From: Rhodospirillales bacterium
GTDB taxonomy: Bacteria; Pseudomonadota; Alphaproteobacteria; Rhodospirillales; JAPHRK01
Assembly (NCBI GenBank): GCA_026196105.1
Contig: JAPHRK010000011.1
Location: forward strand, 1-64,000
DNA: 64,000 nucleotides
Direction: 5' to 3'
Within the stretch, counting starts at the first letter, position 1. Each line of letters starts with the position of its first letter. Below, one piece after another: positions 1 through 8,761 of this stretch. The notes under the pieces are model-generated. The model made no database searches. It saw only the letters and a list, made by a program, of their open reading frames with translations, and was not told the DNA's origin. Made by a program: the position numbers and the translations under genes.

Positions 1-1148
1 TCGGCAGTGGGCGATCAATTGATTTGAATGTCTCTGGCCCGGATTTGGAAAAAGTTCTCGAAGTTGCTTTGAGGGGCACGGGTAAGATCATGCAAACACT
101 TCCTATGGGGGAAGGAAATCAATTCCGCCCCAAACCTGGGTTGGAGCTAGGAGCCCCGGAAGTGCGGGTAATACCTGACCCGATACGCTTATCTGATAAT
201 GGTGTGACAGTACGAGAACTCGGCGCGACCATTGATGCCTTCAATGATGGGCTGCGGGTTGCTGAAGTGACTATTGGCGGCAAGCGGGTTGATCTTATGA
301 TCAAAGGCACTCAAGGCAAGATTAATGCAACTCAAGGGATTGAAAACCTCCCCGTTGTGACTAAGAGTGGAGATATCATTCCTGTAAGTTCAGTAGCCTC
401 TGTTGTCGTGACATCTGGCCCAACAGAAATTCGCCATCATGAGCGACAGCGCACTGTTACGTTGGAAGTTCGCCCAAGGCAGGATCTTCCTTTAGAAGCC
501 GCAATGGAAATGCTGCAAGAGAACGTAATCGATGCGTTGCGCGAGGAAGGGGTGCCTGCAGGTATCCAACTCGAAATGTCAGGAACAGCAGATAAGTTAA
601 CCGAAACATGGGACGCTATGGTGGTGGACTTGTTGATAGCGATTGCCATTGTTTATTTGGTAATGGCGGTGCTATTTGAAAGCTTCATCTACCCACTGAT
701 TATCTTACTTTCTGTTCCTCTAGCAACAGCTGGCGGTGTCGGTGGATTAGCATTCCTTAATACCTTTACGTATCATCCGTTGGATATGCTGACCCTCCTT
801 GGATTTGTCATCTTAGTCGGAATTGTGGTGAATAATGCCATCTTATTGGTTCACCAAACTCTCTACCATCAGCGAGAAGAAGGGATGCCAGTGGTTGAAG
901 CAATTTTAGCAGCGACCTCAAACCGTATCCGCCCAATCTTTATGTCTACTCTGACCAGTATTTTCGGCATGCTGCCTTTGGTACTGTTCCCAGGAGCGGG
1001 GTCTGAACTCTATCGAGGATTAGGTTCTGTTGTTGTTGGTGGGTTACTGCTTTCAGCCATCTTAACATTGGCAATCCTTCCTCCTTTACTGACCTTGGTT
1101 TCAGGATTGGTTAAAGAAAAAGTCGGGGTAAAACCTAGTGATCTATGA
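1..1148 (+). CDS. RND family efflux pump inner-membrane subunit, 3' part (5' end outside window)
   Basis: The reading frame is open from the first base (a TTG at 24 is in frame but the protein clearly continues upstream as GSGRSID), so this is the C-terminal part of a longer gene. The visible part has a periplasmic porter region (about residues 1-195) followed by a hydrophobic block with several membrane helices, including the VNNAILLVHQ stretch that resembles the conserved TM11 region of AcrB/HAE1-type proton-driven exporters, and a terminal IRPIFMSTLTSIFGMLPL segment. RND pumps export drugs, lipids or metals with a membrane-fusion partner and an outer-membrane channel; the partner is presumably upstream, outside the window. 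The substrate cannot be told. The last 11 bases overlap the next gene. Confidence 0.9.
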   Translation, partial: GSGRSIDLNVSGPDLEKVLEVALRGTGKIMQTLPMGEGNQFRPKPGLELGAPEVRVIPDPIRLSDNGVTVRELGATIDAFNDGLRVAEVTIGGKRVDLMIKGTQGKINATQGIENLPVVTKSGDIIPVSSVASVVVTSGPTEIRHHERQRTVTLEVRPRQDLPLEAAMEMLQENVIDALREEGVPAGIQLEMSGTADKLTETWDAMVVDLLIAIAIVYLVMAVLFESFIYPLIILLSVPLATAGGVGGLAFLNTFTYHPLDMLTLLGFVILVGIVVNNAILLVHQTLYHQREEGMPVVEAILAATSNRIRPIFMSTLTSIFGMLPLVLFPGAGSELYRGLGSVVVGGLLLSAILTLAILPPLLTLVSGLVKEKVGVKPSDL

Positions 1149-2271
1149 TTTTATTGTTGTTGGTGCTGGTATTGCCGGGGCTTCTGCCGCCTATGCATTG
1201 CTTGAGACCAGTCCAAGGGGCTTAAAAGTTCTTTTACTTGAACGAGAAGATATACCTGGCTTCCACAGTACGGGCCGTTCAGCCGCGCTTTATTCAGAAA
1301 CTTATGGCCATCCGGTAATCTCAGGGCTTACTCGCCTCAGTCGTCCTTTTTTTGACCAGCCACCGATGGGGTTTAGTGAACATCCAATTTTGACACCCCG
1401 AGGTGTTATGCTTGCTGGGGACAGTACACAAGCTCAAGAAGTTGAAGACCTCTACAACACCTTCAAAGATGATGTAGAGGGGCTTAAGCATATTTCAGGT
1501 GATGAAGCTCTTAAGCTTAATCCTGCCCTCAAAAAAGAAGCCGTGCATTCAGCAATGTTTGAGTCTCGCGCTATGGATATGGATGTGAACGCTCTTCATC
1601 AAGGGTTCCTTCGTGGCTTTAAAGCAAAAGGCGGGGAAGTGCTTAATAAAGCCGAAGTATCCTCGTTAGAGCGTCGTGGTAATATTTGGAGTGTGGAAAC
1701 AAGAGCGGGAGAATTCCAAGGTGGTGTCGTAATTAATGGGGCAGGTGCTTGGGTTGATGTTGTTGCAGAAATGGCAGAGCTTTCTCCTCTAGGATTTGTT
1801 CCAAAGCGCCGAACTGCCTTCACCTTTAAGGGACCTGAGAGCCTTGATCTCTCAGAAGCTCCCATGGTGGTTAATGTCAATGAAGACTATTATTTTAAGC
1901 CAGATGCGGGAGTGATAATTGGTTCACCGGCAGATGAAACACCTGTACCTCCTTGTGATGTTCAACCCGAAGAACTAGATATCGCTATCGCGGTAGATCT
2001 GTTGCAAAAGGCAACGGTTTTCGAGATTAGTCAAATTTTGACCAAATGGGCCGGGCTAAGGACTTTTGCCCCTGATAAAGTGCCTGTCGTTGGCAGTGCC
2101 CCTGCTGAGGACAGTTTTATCTGGGTTGCTGGGCAGGGTGGATATGGGATTATGACATCGTGGGGCATGGCAAGAGCGACAGCGTTGCTGGCTTTAGGTA
2201 TGGAATTTCCTGGCGAATTTAGCGATGCTGGCGTGACAGTGAATGCTTTGTCGCCTATGCGGTTTAGCTAG
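1138..2271 (+). CDS. FAD-dependent oxidoreductase, DAO (glycine/D-amino acid oxidase) family
   Basis: A 377-residue protein. The N-terminal dinucleotide-binding fold starts IVVGAGIAGASAAY (residues 6-19), followed by an acidic strand end (LLLEREDIPG) and a TGRSAA segment typical of DadA/GlyOx-like flavoproteins. The C-terminal GGYGIMTSWGMARA region matches the flavin-contacting end of the DAO fold. Such enzymes oxidise secondary or D-amino acids or related amines; the substrate is not predictable here. The start is GTG at 1138, because no in-frame ATG exists nearby and the motif begins at once; this overlaps the efflux pump gene by 11 bases, suggesting translational coupling. Confidence 0.85.
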   Translation: MIYDFIVVGAGIAGASAAYALLETSPRGLKVLLLEREDIPGFHSTGRSAALYSETYGHPVISGLTRLSRPFFDQPPMGFSEHPILTPRGVMLAGDSTQAQEVEDLYNTFKDDVEGLKHISGDEALKLNPALKKEAVHSAMFESRAMDMDVNALHQGFLRGFKAKGGEVLNKAEVSSLERRGNIWSVETRAGEFQGGVVINGAGAWVDVVAEMAELSPLGFVPKRRTAFTFKGPESLDLSEAPMVVNVNEDYYFKPDAGVIIGSPADETPVPPCDVQPEELDIAIAVDLLQKATVFEISQILTKWAGLRTFAPDKVPVVGSAPAEDSFIWVAGQGGYGIMTSWGMARATALLALGMEFPGEFSDAGVTVNALSPMRFS

Positions 2272-5200
2272 TTATTCTTCATGGTCCAATGTTTGTCTGA
2301 CATGGGTTGCCATATCGTCAAGATTATAAGGTTTACTCAAAAGGTTAGATGCTACGCGAGCCATATACGCGTTCTCTCCACTTAGGTATTCATCGTGTTT
2401 GTGAGTGAAGCCACTGGCGAGAAGTATTTTTAAGCTAGGATATGTTTGGTGAGCAGTGAGAGCTAATCTGTAACCATCATATTCCCCTGGCATGATGATA
2501 TCGCTGAACAACAAATCAATATCAGGATTGTTTTCTAAAATTTGAAGAGCTTGTTTCCCATTGGTGGCTGACAAGGTTTTGTAACCAAGAATTTCAAGGT
2601 TTGAGATGGCGATATCGAGTAGAGCCTCTTCATCATCAACCACGAGAACAGTCTCCGTTCCTCTTGGCGCAGAGGCGTCTTGACTGGTCTTGAGCGGTTG
2701 ATCTGTTTTTTGTTCAACGCGGGGAAGAAAAATTTGGATTGAAGTACCTTTGCCAAGCTCTGAATAAATTTTTAAATGTCCATTAGAGCGATTGACAAAC
2801 CCAAAGACCATACTGAGACCAAGTCCCGTCCCTTTGCCTTGTTCTTTTGTTGTGAAAAACGGTTCAATAGCATTTTCCTGAACGTGCTCTGTCATACCCT
2901 CTCCCGTATCGGTAACCGAAATCATGACATGATCTCCAGGTTTACTTCCGGGATTACTTTGGGTGAAGTCGTCATCAAGGACTTTGTTGGCGGTTTCAAA
3001 GGTAAGTGTCCCACCTTTTGGCATAGCATCACGAGCATTGAGAGAGAGGTTTAGAATTGCGTCTTCAAAATCACTGGGATCGATTGAAACGGACCATAAA
3101 TTTTTTGATAAATAAGTTTCGATTTTTATAGATGCCGTTAGTGATTTGGCAATTAACTCTTCCAGGTTTTCGATGAAATCATTTGGAGAAATCAGATGGC
3201 TTTCTTGTGGGAGTTTGCGTGAAAAGCCAAGAAGTTTTTTGGTGATATTCGCGCCACGCTCTGCACCACCAAGTGCCTTTTCAACTCGCTTTAATGCCTT
3301 TTCATCTTTGCTTACCATCCGTTGAAGCAATTCAAGATTACCCATGATGATGCCGAGGATATTGTTAAAATCATGAGCAATACCCCCCGTTAAATAACCT
3401 ACAGCTTCCATCTTCTGTGAACGCCGAACCTGATCTTCTAACATTTTGCGCTTTGTAATATCTCGACCAACCCCAAGAACACCAATCAATTTTCCTTGAG
3501 AATCGTGCACAGGTGTTTTCGCTGTTTCGATTAGTTCTTTATGATTATCTAATGCATAGGTAAGCTCTTTTTCGCTTATTACAGTGCCTTTTCTGGCGAT
3601 TGCCGCTTTGTCACTTTCGCGGAAAATATCAGCTTGTTTTTGACTAACAAAATCATAATCAGTCTTGCCGATAATTTCTGAACGTTTAGCCCCAAAAAGT
3701 TTTTCAAGACGTGGATTACAAGCCATGTAAGAGCCATCAAAATTTTTCATCCAAACAAGATCGGGTAGGGCATCGAACAACCCCCGTAGCAGGGCCTCAT
3801 TTTCACGTAGAGTATCAGCAGCTTTTTTGGTGGCAGTAATATCTTCTTTGACGGCGAGGTAATTGGTAATTGAGCCATCGGGAGTTTTAATAGGTGAAAT
3901 AGAGGCTGTTTCCCAATAAAGAGAGCCGTTTTTGTGCTTGTTATGGAACTCTCCATGCCATTCTTTGCCTGAAGTAATTGTCTCCCAAAGGTCTTTGTAT
4001 TCTTCTGCTGTTTTTTCTCCTGAACTTAAAATTCGAGGGTTCTTGCCTTTCACTTCTTCAAAACTATAGCCTGTTGTTGCCTCAAACTTGGGGTTAACAT
4101 ATTCAATGTCACCTTTTTCGTCGGTTATTACTACTGTGACGGGGCTTTGCTCGACAGCTTGTGATAGTTTTCTCACAGCTTCTTCGGCTTGGTTGTTTTC
4201 GGTAGTATCTGTCAAAATACCAATTAGGTGAGTGGGTTTTCCCAAATAATTTAGAATTGGGGAGATGGTGGCCGCTACAGGTACAATTTTACCTTTGGCC
4301 GTCTTGTTCTTAAACTCTCCTTGCCATGATTCTCCTTTATTTAAGTTATCCCACATTTCGAGGTAAACTGCCGCTCCTGTAAGGCCACTATTGAGAATGG
4401 AAGGGTTTTTCCCTAAGGCATCTTGAGGGGAAATACCAAAAATTTCTGTGAAGGCAGGGTTCACATACTGAATCTGTGCATTGCTATCAGTAATGATAAC
4501 CGAACTTGGAAACTGGTGTACTGCAGATGAGAGTAAGCGGACCTGTTCTTGGAGTGAGGAAGTTTTTAAATAATCGCGTATTAATGTGAGTGCTGATAAG
4601 ACAATTGCTAAGGTCGCTATAAGCAGTCCAATGATCAGGAACTGATTTTTGATAAACCATATTTTAAAAGTCTGACGGTGGTCAACGGAAACTAAAATTG
4701 CAAATGGGTATTTCCCCGAAAGTTTGATGGAAATATGTGATGCTGGAAAAAGAGATCCCTTCGTCTCAAGTAAAACTTCATCTTTTCCATCATTTATGAG
4801 TTCTTTTAATTCTTCTGTTCTTGTTTGGTGTGTCTTGAGGCCATGCTTAATCAGAGGGGTTCCATCAAATTTCAACAAACCAAATTGATCTCCTCTTTCA
4901 ATATTTAGTTCTGCAAAGAGATTTTGGATATAAGCTGAATTGAGAGCGACAATGAGCCAGTAGCTATGGGGGGTGTTTTCACTAGAAATTTTGAGTGCTA
5001 AAGGAATAAGAGAGCGCCTCGAATCATAGATTACTTTCTCCCCAATATAAGGGAGATAGCGACTTGATATTTGTTGTCCAATTTTAATCTTTGACACAAA
5101 AGTCTTTGTCTTACTTTGATCGAAAGTAAACCTCCTTAAATCTAACCGTTCTTTACCATTGCGGTTTGTATCGATTTTGATTTCTTGATCTTTTATAAGA

Positions 5201-5556
5201 ACTATTTGCCGGACATGTGGGGCAAAGCGAATAATTTCATTTATCCGGGCTTGGATTTTCGGGAGATTTGCATCTCCAGAGTCTAATGATTGGATGTCAT
5301 CGGTTAGAGAATGTAGGCTAATTTCAACAGATTCAATTGTTCTTGTAATGCTACTTTCAAGCATACGAGAATAGAACGTTGTTGCTTGTGAGCGGCTTGA
5401 TACTGTTTGCATAAAGCTAGACCACAACATGGTTCCGGCCAGAGAAGCTGATCCCAAAGCAATCACGAGACCCCAAAAAAGTATGCGACTTTTCTTAGGT
5501 TTTATATATATCCCCAACGTACCCATAGTCCCTATATCTCGTTTTATTATCCGCAA
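2272..5556 (-). CDS. Membrane-bound hybrid histidine kinase with three PAS domains and a receiver
   Basis: A 1094-residue sensor. Visible order: short cytoplasmic N-terminus, TM1 (about 27-45), extracytoplasmic sensor region (about 46-300), TM2 (about 305-326), PAS1 (340-455), PAS2 (463-577), PAS3 (585-705), HisKA dimerisation helix with H728 in GGIAHDFNNILG, HATPase with N box (NLSLNARDAMPKGG), DTGEGM and GKGTGLGLS, then a receiver with D1019 (LLFSDIIMPG) and K1075. The HDFNN phosphoacceptor context is typical of kinases with C-terminal receivers. No output regulator lies next to it. It is divergent from a periplasmic solute-binding protein with about 150 bases between them; a ligand-sensing link is possible but not shown. 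Confidence 0.93.
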   Translation of the reverse strand: MRIIKRDIGTMGTLGIYIKPKKSRILFWGLVIALGSASLAGTMLWSSFMQTVSSRSQATTFYSRMLESSITRTIESVEISLHSLTDDIQSLDSGDANLPKIQARINEIIRFAPHVRQIVLIKDQEIKIDTNRNGKERLDLRRFTFDQSKTKTFVSKIKIGQQISSRYLPYIGEKVIYDSRRSLIPLALKISSENTPHSYWLIVALNSAYIQNLFAELNIERGDQFGLLKFDGTPLIKHGLKTHQTRTEELKELINDGKDEVLLETKGSLFPASHISIKLSGKYPFAILVSVDHRQTFKIWFIKNQFLIIGLLIATLAIVLSALTLIRDYLKTSSLQEQVRLLSSAVHQFPSSVIITDSNAQIQYVNPAFTEIFGISPQDALGKNPSILNSGLTGAAVYLEMWDNLNKGESWQGEFKNKTAKGKIVPVAATISPILNYLGKPTHLIGILTDTTENNQAEEAVRKLSQAVEQSPVTVVITDEKGDIEYVNPKFEATTGYSFEEVKGKNPRILSSGEKTAEEYKDLWETITSGKEWHGEFHNKHKNGSLYWETASISPIKTPDGSITNYLAVKEDITATKKAADTLRENEALLRGLFDALPDLVWMKNFDGSYMACNPRLEKLFGAKRSEIIGKTDYDFVSQKQADIFRESDKAAIARKGTVISEKELTYALDNHKELIETAKTPVHDSQGKLIGVLGVGRDITKRKMLEDQVRRSQKMEAVGYLTGGIAHDFNNILGIIMGNLELLQRMVSKDEKALKRVEKALGGAERGANITKKLLGFSRKLPQESHLISPNDFIENLEELIAKSLTASIKIETYLSKNLWSVSIDPSDFEDAILNLSLNARDAMPKGGTLTFETANKVLDDDFTQSNPGSKPGDHVMISVTDTGEGMTEHVQENAIEPFFTTKEQGKGTGLGLSMVFGFVNRSNGHLKIYSELGKGTSIQIFLPRVEQKTDQPLKTSQDASAPRGTETVLVVDDEEALLDIAISNLEILGYKTLSATNGKQALQILENNPDIDLLFSDIIMPGEYDGYRLALTAHQTYPSLKILLASGFTHKHDEYLSGENAYMARVASNLLSKPYNLDDMATHVRQTLDHEE

Positions 5557-5706
5557 AGGTTGTAGAGACAGTAATTACTTTCTTTCATATTATTATAAAT
5601 TTAGAAAAGTGCAATAATAGTTGTAAATAAGAGTGTTTCTTTACTTCGTTTTTTAGATAATATGTGGAAATAAAGTATTGAGTTCTCCGCACGAAAGGGT
5701 AGGGCC

Positions 5707-6495
5707 ATGTATATGCGTTTAGTAGCATTTTTTATGCTTTTGTTTACGTGTACGGTTTTTGGTGCTCAGGCTGCGTCACGATTAGAGGCAGTCAAAGCAA
5801 GTGGAGAGGTTAAAGTCTGTATTTGGCCAGGCTATTTTGCCATTTCATATGAAAACCCCCGGACCTCAAAACTAGAGGGGATTGATATTGATATGTCTAA
5901 GGAGTTTGCAAAATCTTTAGGGGTTAAGCTGGCCTACGTGAAGAGTTCTTTTGCTAAGCTGATTGAAAATATGACTAATGGTGCTTGTGATATTGCCATG
6001 CATGGTGTGGCTGTTCGCAAAGATCGCAAAGAGCATATGGATTTTTCAGATAATCACCTTGTAAGTGGAATTTATGCGGTTTCAATGAAAGCCAATCTCG
6101 CCATTAAAAAATGGGACGATATTGATCAAGAAGGTAATGTCGTTGTCGTTCAAAAAGGCACTTATATGGAACCTGTGATGAAGGATTACCTCAAAAAAGC
6201 TGAGCTTTCTGTGGTTAATAGCTTTAAAGCAAGGGAACAAGAAGTCCAAAGTGGTCGGGCTGATGTTTTCATGACTGATTTCCCTTATGGTCGTCGAATG
6301 GTATCTTTAACCAACTGGGCACATTTGCTTGAGCCGCCAACACCCCTCTCGCCAACGCCTTATGCTTATGCTGTCCCTAAAGGAGATGCTCAATGGCTGG
6401 CCGTGGTGAATGCTTTTGTTAAGGCTGTTAAGGCTGACGGTCGACTGGCAAGTTCAGGGGCTAGACATGGGTTGACACCAATTGTCGCGCAGTAG
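5707..6495 (+). CDS. Periplasmic solute-binding protein, family 3 (amino acid-type), orphan
   Basis: A 262-residue exported protein. The signal peptide runs to about AQA at residues 20-22. The mature part shows the family 3 binding fold: VKVCIWPGYFAISYENP, then LEGIDIDMSKEFAKSLG, the NGACDIAMHGVAVRKDRKE hinge region with the arginine-containing ligand motif, and a second lobe with GRADVFMTDF. No permease or ATPase genes are adjacent, so it may feed a distant ABC transporter or act as a sensor input for the divergent histidine kinase (inference). The start ATG at 5707 follows an AAAGGGTAGGG stretch; a second in-frame ATG lies two codons later. Confidence 0.85.
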   Translation: MYMRLVAFFMLLFTCTVFGAQAASRLEAVKASGEVKVCIWPGYFAISYENPRTSKLEGIDIDMSKEFAKSLGVKLAYVKSSFAKLIENMTNGACDIAMHGVAVRKDRKEHMDFSDNHLVSGIYAVSMKANLAIKKWDDIDQEGNVVVVQKGTYMEPVMKDYLKKAELSVVNSFKAREQEVQSGRADVFMTDFPYGRRMVSLTNWAHLLEPPTPLSPTPYAYAVPKGDAQWLAVVNAFVKAVKADGRLASSGARHGLTPIVAQ

Positions 6496-6535
6496 GCGCT
6501 ATTAGGTTTCAAATTTTCCTGGACTAATTAATACT

Positions 6536-6560
6536 CAGAAGGGGTGTTTCATCCCTTCTG
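6536..6560. terminator. Hairpin between convergent genes
   Basis: CAGAAGGG and CCCTTCTG form an 8-bp stem around a 9-base loop and overlap the stop codon of the TusA-like gene. No long U-run follows on either strand, so it may be a weak bidirectional terminator or RNA end stabiliser. Confidence 0.35.
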
Positions 6561-6773
6561 GATTAGGACTGTCGTTATATCATCTGTTTCGGTACAGCTT
6601 AAAAAGCGATGCCCTTTCTCTTCACAAAGAATTTTAATATCTCGTTGTGCCATTGGGTCAGTCGCAAGAATTTCTAGAGTTTCGCCGGATGCCATATCTT
6701 TAAGAACTTTGCTTGTTCTGAGCACAGGGAGAGGGCATTTCATGCCTTTGGTGTCGAGAGATTTATCAGCCAT
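6549..6773 (-). CDS. TusA/SirA/YedF-family sulfur carrier protein
   Basis: A small protein (74 residues from the chosen start) with the family signature: LDTKGMKCPLPVLRTSKVL, in which the CPxP cysteine carries persulfide sulfur, followed by the GETLEILATDP strand and a GHRFLS segment. TusA-type proteins relay sulfur for tRNA thiolation, molybdenum cofactor maturation or sulfur oxidation. An in-frame ATG at 6833 would add 20 residues with no family similarity and no good ribosome site, so 6773 is preferred. It is divergent from an ArsR-type regulator with the cysteine spacing of persulfide sensors, which suggests control by sulfide or persulfide (inference). Confidence 0.88.
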   Translation of the reverse strand: MADKSLDTKGMKCPLPVLRTSKVLKDMASGETLEILATDPMAQRDIKILCEEKGHRFLSCTETDDITTVLIQKG

Positions 6774-6932
6774 AAGTAAAACAATTTTCTCTGTATTAAT
6801 GAAGATTGAACAGAAAGCTTGAGTTGTCTCCATTTGTTACTTTATTATTCCCTTATATGCAAATTGTCGAATTGACGTTTTAGCGTTTCGGGGGAGATGT
6901 TCCCTTGTTGGGAATATCGTGAGAGAGAGCTT

Positions 6933-7250
6933 ATGGAAACTACACTAGAATTACCTAACTTAGCAGATATGCAAAAAAATGCTCAACGGGCGAGCAATCT
7001 TCTAAAAGCCATGAGTAATGAGCATAGATTGATGGTTTTGTGCCAACTCCTTCATGGTGAAAGATCTGTAGGAGAGTTAGAGGAGATTATTGGTCTGAGC
7101 CAATCAGCTCTTTCCCAACACCTTGCTCGTTTGCGCAAAGATGATCTCGTGCAAACAAGGCGATCTGCTCAAACTATTTATTATTCTCTTGAGGGAGAAG
7201 AAGCTAAGCGGGTTATTGAAACCCTATATAGTCTTTATTGTGCAGTTTAG
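6933..7250 (+). CDS. ArsR-family regulator of the BigR/SqrR (persulfide-sensing) type
   Basis: A 105-residue winged-helix repressor. It shows the ArsR core: LLKAMSNEHRLMVLCQLLHGE, then the recognition helix GLSQSALSQHLARLRKDDLV and wing TRRSAQTIYYSL. Cysteines are at residues 37 and 103, 66 residues apart, the same spacing as the redox cysteine pair of SqrR (C41/C107) and BigR (C42/C108), which form a polysulfide bridge and release DNA. The start at 6933 follows GAGAGAGAG; an upstream in-frame ATG at 6897 has its GGGGAG only one base away, so it is less likely. Expected role: repressor of the divergent tusA-like gene and possibly of the next gene. Confidence 0.85.
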   Translation: METTLELPNLADMQKNAQRASNLLKAMSNEHRLMVLCQLLHGERSVGELEEIIGLSQSALSQHLARLRKDDLVQTRRSAQTIYYSLEGEEAKRVIETLYSLYCAV

Positions 7251-7259
7251 TTAAGGGGC

Positions 7260-8015
7260 ATGGTAAAGAAGTTTTTTCAATTTAGTTTGGCTTGCCTCAT
7301 TGCATTGATAATGACGCTTACTTCTTCTGTTTTAGTCGACGCACATGATCAAGGCGAACTTTATATCGTAGCAGAAAATTACCCTCCTTACGAAATGGAA
7401 AAGCCAGTTAAGGGGCAACAAGGCTTTGACTACGAAGTTGCAATGGAAATTTTTAAACGTCTTGGCTTTTCTCCTCGAATATATTTTTTACCGTGGAAAA
7501 GGGCTTTGCATGAGGCTCAATTAGGTAAAACCGTAGGTATTCTTACTTGTGCTTATCTCAAAAAGCGCGAGGAATTTATCATTTTCTCTGATCCCATTAG
7601 CAAGTTCACGAATGGGTTTTATATTAGAAAAAATTACGATGGTCCTCCCCCCTTATCGTTTGAAGATGTGAGAGATCAACAAGTAGGTTCAGTGACGGCT
7701 TATGAGAGTACTGAAGCTTTGATAAAAAAAGATATTATACCAATTGAAGCCCCTAATACAGAAAGTGCTATTTTGATGCTCAAGGCTTCGCGGTTCGACT
7801 ATCTATATGCCAATAAGGAAGTGACAGATTATGAAATTAAAAAATTAGAATTAACGGGCCTATTCACCTTTTATCCCATAGTTACTAAAGATTTCTATTT
7901 TTGTTTCAGTAGAAAATACCCAGGTATTAAAAAAATCGTCAAAGAGTTTAAAGACGCTATGTCAGTAATTAAAGCCAATGGTACCTTTGATAGAATTCAC
8001 GCGCAATATCGTTAA
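7260..8015 (+). CDS. Periplasmic solute-binding-like protein, family 3
   Basis: A 251-residue exported protein. A signal peptide (about residues 1-28, ending near VLVDA) precedes a family 3 fold: ELYIVAENYPPYEM, GFDYEVAMEIFKRLGF, FLPWKRALHEAQLGK and KREEFIIFSDPIS. This subgroup (transporter substrate-binding domain, HisJ-like) often lacks a linked transporter, as here. It starts 10 bases after the ArsR gene stop with an AAGGGG ribosome site, so the two are probably cotranscribed. The canonical arginine of amino-acid binders is not obvious, so the ligand may not be an amino acid. Confidence 0.8.
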   Translation: MVKKFFQFSLACLIALIMTLTSSVLVDAHDQGELYIVAENYPPYEMEKPVKGQQGFDYEVAMEIFKRLGFSPRIYFLPWKRALHEAQLGKTVGILTCAYLKKREEFIIFSDPISKFTNGFYIRKNYDGPPPLSFEDVRDQQVGSVTAYESTEALIKKDIIPIEAPNTESAILMLKASRFDYLYANKEVTDYEIKKLELTGLFTFYPIVTKDFYFCFSRKYPGIKKIVKEFKDAMSVIKANGTFDRIHAQYR

Positions 8016-8020
8016 ATTTT

Positions 8021-8566
8021 CTAACTAAACATCCCTGTAAGCAAATCTTGCTCGATATATTTTGGTCGGATAAAAGCGGCCAGACGATTGCAGTCAGTTT
8101 TCAAATCAGCCCAGTTATTAATTTCAGCAAAGATGATGGAAAGAGCCGCGGTAGGGTATTTGTTAGCTAAGCTCATACGAGCAACAGGAGAACCAAAAGC
8201 AGTTAAAGCTGTTGCGAGTTCTTCTGTCCCTGGATTATGTGCAATCATCATTGCGCTGTTAAACTCGTCAGAAAGGTTATGGAAAAAATTTAACATAAGT
8301 GCTGGGCTGGCAAGGTAAAGAGCTTCATCAAAAAATACAGGCGGTTGCTTAGAGAGTTTGGCCTGAACGAGGTCAAGAGTTTCTCTTGTTCTTGCCGCAG
8401 ATGAGCACAGAATAACATCAGGAATAAATTTTTCTTTTTCGATCATTTCACCCATCAAATTGGCAGCTTCGACTCCGCGACCATTTAAGACTCGGTCATG
8501 ATCTCCTAATGCAGGGTTTCCCCAATCTGACTTAGCGTGACGTAACAAATAAATGGTTTTTGTCAC
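8021..8566 (-). CDS. SixA-type phosphohistidine phosphatase (histidine phosphatase superfamily)
   Basis: A 181-residue cytoplasmic protein. It starts TKTIYLLRHAKSDWG, with the RHxxS/T-type catalytic histidine (H10); a second catalytic histidine is in MMIAHNPGTEELA, and CSSAARTRETLD gives the conserved arginine pair. These features place it in the SixA branch, which removes phosphate from phosphohistidine of signalling or PTS proteins. The start is GTG at 8566, preceded by GGGAG at good distance; a TTG 12 codons upstream is possible but has no site. It runs convergent to the solute-binding gene. Confidence 0.87.
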   Translation of the reverse strand: MTKTIYLLRHAKSDWGNPALGDHDRVLNGRGVEAANLMGEMIEKEKFIPDVILCSSAARTRETLDLVQAKLSKQPPVFFDEALYLASPALMLNFFHNLSDEFNSAMMIAHNPGTEELATALTAFGSPVARMSLANKYPTAALSIIFAEINNWADLKTDCNRLAAFIRPKYIEQDLLTGMFS

Positions 8567-8684
8567 CTTATTCTCCCGGTTTTTAGAATTATTGGATAAC
8601 AATGACCGATTTGAAAAGTTTTTTCCAGTAGGAGTGTTCTAGACCATGACACTGTTGATTTTTCAGAGTAGAATTTATAGTTCT

Positions 8685-8713
8685 TTGACATCAAAATAAT
8701 CAGGCCTTTATAG
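8685..8713 (+). promoter_or_regulatory. Sigma-70-like promoter upstream of ppk1
   Basis: TTGACA at 8685-8690 and TTATAG at 8708-8713 are separated by 17 bases, and the ppk1 start codon lies about 50 bases further on. A good match at -35 and a fair one at -10. Read from sequence only. Confidence 0.5.
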
Positions 8714-8761
8714 GCCCCAGAAGAAGAATTTCTTTAACTGACTTTAGGTGGGGAAACGAAA

